From positions 1 to 10,427 of the forward strand of contig CALXSZ010000058.1 of the NCBI GenBank assembly GCA_944391275.1: a DNA stretch of 10,427 nucleotides, written 5' to 3'. Made by a program: the position numbers and the translations under genes. The notes beneath the pieces were generated by a model. That model was not told the origin of the DNA, did no database searches, and saw nothing but the letters and a program-made list of their open reading frames with translations. Positions 6,251 to 10,427 of the stretch are shown here, in pieces; position 1 is the stretch's first letter; each line of letters begins with the position of its first letter. This DNA is from an uncultured Syntrophomonadaceae bacterium (GTDB taxonomy: Bacteria > Bacillota > Syntrophomonadia > Syntrophomonadales > Syntrophomonadaceae).

Positions 6251-8689
6251 ATGTTTAAAGATACCAACGATTTTATTCAACGTTATCGGGAAGCCATGAT
6301 CGAGAAATACGGAAAAGAATTTGAACAGTCCAACCATCTGGAGCGCTATCAGACGTTAGCGGAAATGATTGCGTCAGAAGCAAAGAATATCGAACACACA
6401 ACCAATGAGCGCTATCGGAAAGAAAAGCGTCGCCGGGTATACTACTTTTCCATGGAATTTCTGATCGGAAGACTTCTGTACAATTATCTCATGAATCTGG
6501 GCGATGTGGAGATCGTCCAGGAGGGGCTAGAACAAATGGGCGGCGATTTGTCTGTTTTGCTGGAACAGGAAAGAGATCCGGGACTGGGCAATGGCGGATT
6601 AGGGCGGTTAGCCGCTTGTTTTATGGATTCAATGGCCTATTTAGGGGTCCCGGGTTACGGGCATGGCATTCATTACCGCTTCGGATTATTTAAACAAAAA
6701 ATTGTTCACGGCTATCAAACGGAACTTCCAGACGAGTGGCTGAAATATGGCTATCCTTGGGAAACTTATCGACCGGAAAACGCCGTTGTCGTACGCTATG
6801 GAGGCGAAGTCATTCGAAGCTACGAGGCAGGACGTTATTGGTATACCTGGGAGCCGGAACAGGAGATTTTAGCGGTTCCTTACGACGTCCCCATCATTGG
6901 GTATCAAGGAAAAAACGTTCATAAAATCTGTTTATGGAGCGCAAAACCTTGTGTGGAAAAGTTTGATATGGATGCATTTAATCATGGCGATTATAGTGGG
7001 GCTGTACGGGAACAGGCAGAAGTCGAAGCACTGACCTATTTGCTGTATCCTAGCGATGAAAGCGAATCGGGGAAAACGTTGCGGTTAAAACAGGAATATT
7101 TTTTCGTTGCAGCAGGAATTTCCGATATTTTGCGCCATTACTGCCAAGAATTTGGGCATCAAAACTGGGAACAATTTCCGCAAAAAGTAGCGATTCATAT
7201 TAACGACACCCACCCGGCCTTATGTTCAGTGGAATTCATACGCATTTTGTTGGATGAAGAAGGATTAACGTGGGAAGAAGCATGGGATATTACCACCCGA
7301 ACATTTTCTTATACCAACCATACTATTTTGCCGGAAGCCCTTGAAGAGTGGCCGATTGATTTGCTGCGTCGCGTTTTGCCCCGGCACTATATGATTATTG
7401 AGGAAATTGACCGTCGGTACCGGGAGGCTTTTCGACGCAATTTGAACAATTGGCAGGAAGTTTTGGCGCAGACGTCTATTTTGTGGGACGGACGGGTTCG
7501 TATGGCCAATTTATCCGTAGTCAGCAGCTACTCGGTCAATGGCGTAGCCCAGCTGCACACTCAGATTTTACAGGAACGGGTCTTGCATGGGTTCTATTTG
7601 CTGCATCCGCAAAAATTTAATAACAAAACCAATGGCGTTGCCCATCGGCGTTTCTTAAGAGAAGCCAATCCGGCATTGTCCGCATTGATTACGGAAGCGA
7701 TTGGGCCGGATTGGATGGGAGACGCCCGTTTGCTGCAAAACTTGAAACCGTTTATCCAAGACGCTGCCTTTTTGGAGAAGTTATCCCAAGTGAAGAAAAC
7801 GAATAAAAAACGTTTGGCCGATTTTATCTGGAAAAATGCAGGAATCCATGTGGATCCGGAATCAATTTTTGATGTACAAGTAAAACGTTTTCATGCATAT
7901 AAACGCCAGCTGTTGAATATTTTCAAGGTAATGGATGTATATAATCGCCTGTTAGAGGGCTCGATAGGGAATCTCCCTCCTCAGACGTTTATTTTTGCTG
8001 GAAAAGCGGCTCAGGGGTATCGTTTTGCCAAATCGGTTATTAAACTCATTAATAGCGTGGCGGAAATGATTAATCATGATCCACGCGTCAATGAAATTTT
8101 ACGGGTGGCATTTATCGAAGATTTTAACGTTTCTAAAGCGCAGCTAATCTATCCGGCCGCGGATATCAGCGAGCAAATTTCAACGGCGGGGATGGAAGCC
8201 TCTGGCACGGGAAATATGAAATTTATGTATCAAGGCGCGATTACCCTAGGAACCTTAGACGGCGCGAATGTTGAGATTCAACAGGCGGTGGGCAAGGAGA
8301 ATCTTCGCATTTTTGGTTTAACCGCAGAAGAAATTGCCGAATTCCATAAGAATAACAGTTATATGGCTTGGGATGTGTATCAAGCGGATTCCCGCTTGAA
8401 GCAAGTGGTCGATCAGTTGGTGAATGGATTTTTAAGTGGAAGCGGCGAGGTGTTTTGGGAAATTCAGGATTCTCTGCTGCGTTACAATGATGAATTTTTC
8501 GTTTTAAAAGATTTTCAACCTTATATTCAGGCTTGGGAGGAGCTTGTTCGACTCTATCAACAAGAACCGCAAAAGTGGTGGAGGACGTCGCTGGAAAATA
8601 TCGCGGCGGCCGGAATCTTCTCTAGTGACCGGAGTATTATGCAGTACGAAAAAGAGATATGGAAAACCGCTGAAAAAGTTGTAAAATAA
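6251..8689 (+). CDS. glgP: Glycogen/maltodextrin phosphorylase
   Basis: An 812-residue GT35 phosphorylase. It removes glucose from non-reducing ends of alpha-1,4 glucan with inorganic phosphate and yields glucose-1-phosphate. The family signature DPGLGNGGLGRLAACFMDS is present near residue 110, followed by YGHGIHYRFGLFKQ. HINDTHPAL and YTNHTILPEALEEWP form the middle, and the pyridoxal-phosphate site EASGTGNMKF carries the cofactor lysine K657, followed by GTLDGANVEI. Length is as usual (E. coli enzymes are about 800-815). Whether it prefers glycogen or maltodextrin cannot be told from sequence; the glg context favours glycogen. GGAG (6235-6238) lies 12 bases before the ATG, a little far. It lies six bases after glgB, so it is almost surely co-transcribed with it. 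A gap of 104 bases follows. Confidence 0.97.
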   Translation: MFKDTNDFIQRYREAMIEKYGKEFEQSNHLERYQTLAEMIASEAKNIEHTTNERYRKEKRRRVYYFSMEFLIGRLLYNYLMNLGDVEIVQEGLEQMGGDLSVLLEQERDPGLGNGGLGRLAACFMDSMAYLGVPGYGHGIHYRFGLFKQKIVHGYQTELPDEWLKYGYPWETYRPENAVVVRYGGEVIRSYEAGRYWYTWEPEQEILAVPYDVPIIGYQGKNVHKICLWSAKPCVEKFDMDAFNHGDYSGAVREQAEVEALTYLLYPSDESESGKTLRLKQEYFFVAAGISDILRHYCQEFGHQNWEQFPQKVAIHINDTHPALCSVEFIRILLDEEGLTWEEAWDITTRTFSYTNHTILPEALEEWPIDLLRRVLPRHYMIIEEIDRRYREAFRRNLNNWQEVLAQTSILWDGRVRMANLSVVSSYSVNGVAQLHTQILQERVLHGFYLLHPQKFNNKTNGVAHRRFLREANPALSALITEAIGPDWMGDARLLQNLKPFIQDAAFLEKLSQVKKTNKKRLADFIWKNAGIHVDPESIFDVQVKRFHAYKRQLLNIFKVMDVYNRLLEGSIGNLPPQTFIFAGKAAQGYRFAKSVIKLINSVAEMINHDPRVNEILRVAFIEDFNVSKAQLIYPAADISEQISTAGMEASGTGNMKFMYQGAITLGTLDGANVEIQQAVGKENLRIFGLTAEEIAEFHKNNSYMAWDVYQADSRLKQVVDQLVNGFLSGSGEVFWEIQDSLLRYNDEFFVLKDFQPYIQAWEELVRLYQQEPQKWWRTSLENIAAAGIFSSDRSIMQYEKEIWKTAEKVVK

Positions 8690-8721
8690 AAACAGAAGGA
8701 CCGCCTGAATGGAATGTAAAA

Positions 8722-8751
8722 TTGATAGAATGCGGAGAAGACTGGTATAGG
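8722..8751 (+). promoter_or_regulatory. Candidate internal promoter before glgC
   Basis: TTGATA (8722-8727, five of six to consensus) is followed after 18 bases by TATAGG (8746-8751, four of six), with a TG one base before the -10 as in extended -10 promoters. Transcription would start near 8758, leaving a leader of about 36 bases. A perfect 10-base palindrome AGGAATTCCT (8749-8758) overlaps the end of the -10 and the start region and could be an operator. If real, glgC and glgD could be expressed separately from glgBP. Confidence 0.4.
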
Positions 8752-8793
8752 AATTCCTTATTGCACTTTCTTATGTAAAGAAGGGAGTAACGG

Positions 8794-9960
8794 ATGATGG
8801 GCAGAAAAGAATGTATCGCTATGCTTTTGGCCGGAGGCCAAGGGAGCCGTTTGGGGGCGCTTACCAGACATATCGCGAAACCCGCTGTTGTTTTTGGCGG
8901 AAAATATCGTATGATTGATTTTAGTTTAAGCAATTGTGCCAATTCCCGTATCGATACGATTGGCGTTTTAACGCAGTATCGTCCCTATCTTCTCAATTCT
9001 TATATTGGAACCGGAGCGGCTTGGGATATGGATAATCAAGGGGGAGGCGTTAGTATTTTGCCTCCCTACGCGACGGAGTCCGGAGCAGAATGGTATAAAG
9101 GAACGGCTGATGCTATTTATCAGAATATCGAATTTATCGATATATATGATCCGGAATATGTATTAATCCTTTCGGGAGATCATTTATATCGCATGGATTA
9201 TAGCCTGATGTTGGCTGCGCACAAGGAAAAGCAGGCGGAATTGACCATCTCAGCGGTTCGGGTTACCTGGGAGGAAGCCAAACGCTTTGGGATCTTGACA
9301 GCCGACGACAATGGAAGAATTATCGATTTTTCGGAGAAACCTTCAACGCCAAAGAGCAATTTGGCTTCGATGGGCGTCTACATTTTCAATTGGTCTTTGT
9401 TGAAGTCGGCTTTAGCCGATGACCATGCCGATCTTTCTTCTTCGCATGATTTTGGTAAAGACGTCATCCCACGTCTGCTTCAGGAGAAAAGAAAACTCTA
9501 TGCATATGAATTTTCAGGATATTGGAAAGATATAGGGACGTTGGAAAGTTATTATGAAACCAGTATGGATTTATTAAGCCGCAATCCTCAGTTTGATTTG
9601 TTTCATACGCAGCATGGACGGATTTTAAGCAATACGAATACGCAATCGCCGCAGTATATTGGACCAGAAGCTGAAATCCGAAACAGTTTGGTGTGTAATG
9701 GATGCGAAATTTTGGGACATGTGGAACATTCCATTTTAAGTACGGATGTGTATGTGGCCGAAGGAGCGCTGGTAGAGTCTTCGGTATTGTTGCCGGGGGC
9801 CAGAATTGAACGGGGTGCTCGCGTCGTCCATGCCATCGTGGCGGAAGATGTTACGATAGGGGCGGACGTATCGGTTGGGGATAGGAACAACGAATTAGTG
9901 GTGATTGGGGAAGATGCGGTCGATCGTTCCCCGCAGATGGGGGAATGCGTAAATGGATAG
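8794..9960 (+). CDS. glgC: Glucose-1-phosphate adenylyltransferase, catalytic subunit
   Basis: GlgC makes ADP-glucose and pyrophosphate from ATP and glucose-1-phosphate, the committed step of bacterial glycogen synthesis. The 388-residue protein has the nucleotide loop LAGGQGSRLGALT (12-24), KPAVVFGGKYRMIDF, the metal/catalytic Asp in SGDHLYRMDY (D129) and the sugar-phosphate Lys in FSEKP (K182). The C-terminal part from about residue 275 (IGPEAEIRNSLV, ILSTDVYVAEG and later repeats) is the left-handed beta-helix used for oligomer contacts. Length is normal for the Bacillota type. GGGAG (8783-8787) lies six bases before the start; a second ATG follows immediately at 8797. glgD starts inside its last codons, which fits the known GlgC-GlgD heterotetramer of Bacillota. 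Confidence 0.96.
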   Translation: MMGRKECIAMLLAGGQGSRLGALTRHIAKPAVVFGGKYRMIDFSLSNCANSRIDTIGVLTQYRPYLLNSYIGTGAAWDMDNQGGGVSILPPYATESGAEWYKGTADAIYQNIEFIDIYDPEYVLILSGDHLYRMDYSLMLAAHKEKQAELTISAVRVTWEEAKRFGILTADDNGRIIDFSEKPSTPKSNLASMGVYIFNWSLLKSALADDHADLSSSHDFGKDVIPRLLQEKRKLYAYEFSGYWKDIGTLESYYETSMDLLSRNPQFDLFHTQHGRILSNTNTQSPQYIGPEAEIRNSLVCNGCEILGHVEHSILSTDVYVAEGALVESSVLLPGARIERGARVVHAIVAEDVTIGADVSVGDRNNELVVIGEDAVDRSPQMGECVNG

Positions 9961-10427
9961 AGTGATTGGAATAATTTCGGCAAATTACGCTACGGAAGCG
10001 TTGGGTGGATTAACAAATGTACGAACGATTGCTTCCTTGCCGTTTGGCGGGCGTTACCGGATGATTGATTTTCCCCTTTCCAGCATGGTTCATTCAGGGA
10101 TTACCACCATTGGGGTGATTACGCCTTATCGGCATCGCTCTCTGCTGGATCATATTGGCTCTGGAAAGGCTTGGTCGCTGGATCGGAAAATTGGGGGATT
10201 GTTTCTACTTCCCGGGTCGGTCTATGGCGTACGGGGGAAAGGAACGCGGTTTTTGCTGCAAGATTTTGGGCAGAATAAAGTTTATCTGACCCGCAGTGAC
10301 GCGGACTATGTAGCGATCAGCAGCAGTAATGTGATTTATAATCTGGATTATGCGCCCGTGTTGAAATATTTGAGGGAAACCCAGGCGGATCTGGTGATGA
10401 TCTGTCAAAAAGCGGAGCGGGATCATT
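9953..10427 (+). CDS. glgD: GlgD, non-catalytic partner of GlgC (partial, runs off the window)
   Basis: The first 158 residues of a GlgC-like protein: MDRVIGIISANYATEALGGLT, then VRTIASLPFGGRYRMIDFPLS. Against GlgC it lacks the GGxGxRL nucleotide loop (replaced by SANYATEAL), and SGDHLYRMDY is replaced by SSNVIYNLDY, so the catalytic Asp is Asn (N126). These are the marks of GlgD, which in Bacillota forms a complex with GlgC and changes its activity and regulation. GGGGGA (9939-9944) is eight bases upstream. The gene overlaps glgC by eight bases, which suggests translational coupling and matched subunit supply. No stop is reached; the last codon is incomplete at 10427. GlgA is likely further downstream, but this is not visible. 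Confidence 0.93.
   Translation, partial: MDRVIGIISANYATEALGGLTNVRTIASLPFGGRYRMIDFPLSSMVHSGITTIGVITPYRHRSLLDHIGSGKAWSLDRKIGGLFLLPGSVYGVRGKGTRFLLQDFGQNKVYLTRSDADYVAISSSNVIYNLDYAPVLKYLRETQADLVMICQKAERDH

Noticed and set aside
8637..8942. Minus-strand frame across the glgP-glgC gap
   Set aside because: It overlaps both gene ends, has no domain or ribosome binding site, and the gap holds a plausible + strand promoter and ribosome binding site instead.

Overview
The window looks like chromosomal DNA of a low-to-mid GC Bacillota bacterium, probably a clostridial or erysipelotrichial anaerobe. This rests on strong AGGAGG-type ribosome binding sites, tight co-directional operons, a GlgC/GlgD pair (typical of Bacillota) and a VTC-domain / DUF4956 / CotH gene set often seen in that phylum. 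The species cannot be named from the sequence. Every supported gene is on the + strand.

Region 1 (1-3056) is an apparent operon of four genes. It opens with the 3' end of a gene whose product ends in Asp/Tyr-rich tandem repeats: a 15-residue unit, then a 7-residue acidic unit. Next come a VTC-domain (polyphosphate-polymerase-like) protein, a DUF4956 multi-pass membrane protein and a membrane-anchored CotH-family kinase. The genes overlap or are separated by a few to 25 bases, which suggests coupled translation. A reasonable inference is a surface system in which a cytosolic nucleotide-using enzyme, a membrane protein and an outward-facing kinase act with, or on, the acidic repeat protein.

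Region 2 (3057-4212) holds a 382-base AT-rich intergenic stretch with short repeats and no convincing gene. It is followed by a single gene for an N-terminally anchored extracytoplasmic protein of unknown function and a strong rho-independent terminator.

Region 3 (4213-10427) is a glycogen operon in the order glgB-glgP-glgC-glgD, and it runs off the window inside glgD. GlgC with GlgD makes ADP-glucose, GlgB adds alpha-1,6 branches and GlgP releases glucose-1-phosphate from the polymer. The synthase gene glgA is not in the window and may lie downstream. A promoter candidate precedes glgB just after the terminator, and a second candidate lies in the 104-base gap before glgC.

The glycogen genes are ordinary. 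The part most worth a second look is the repeat protein / VTC / DUF4956 / CotH cluster.
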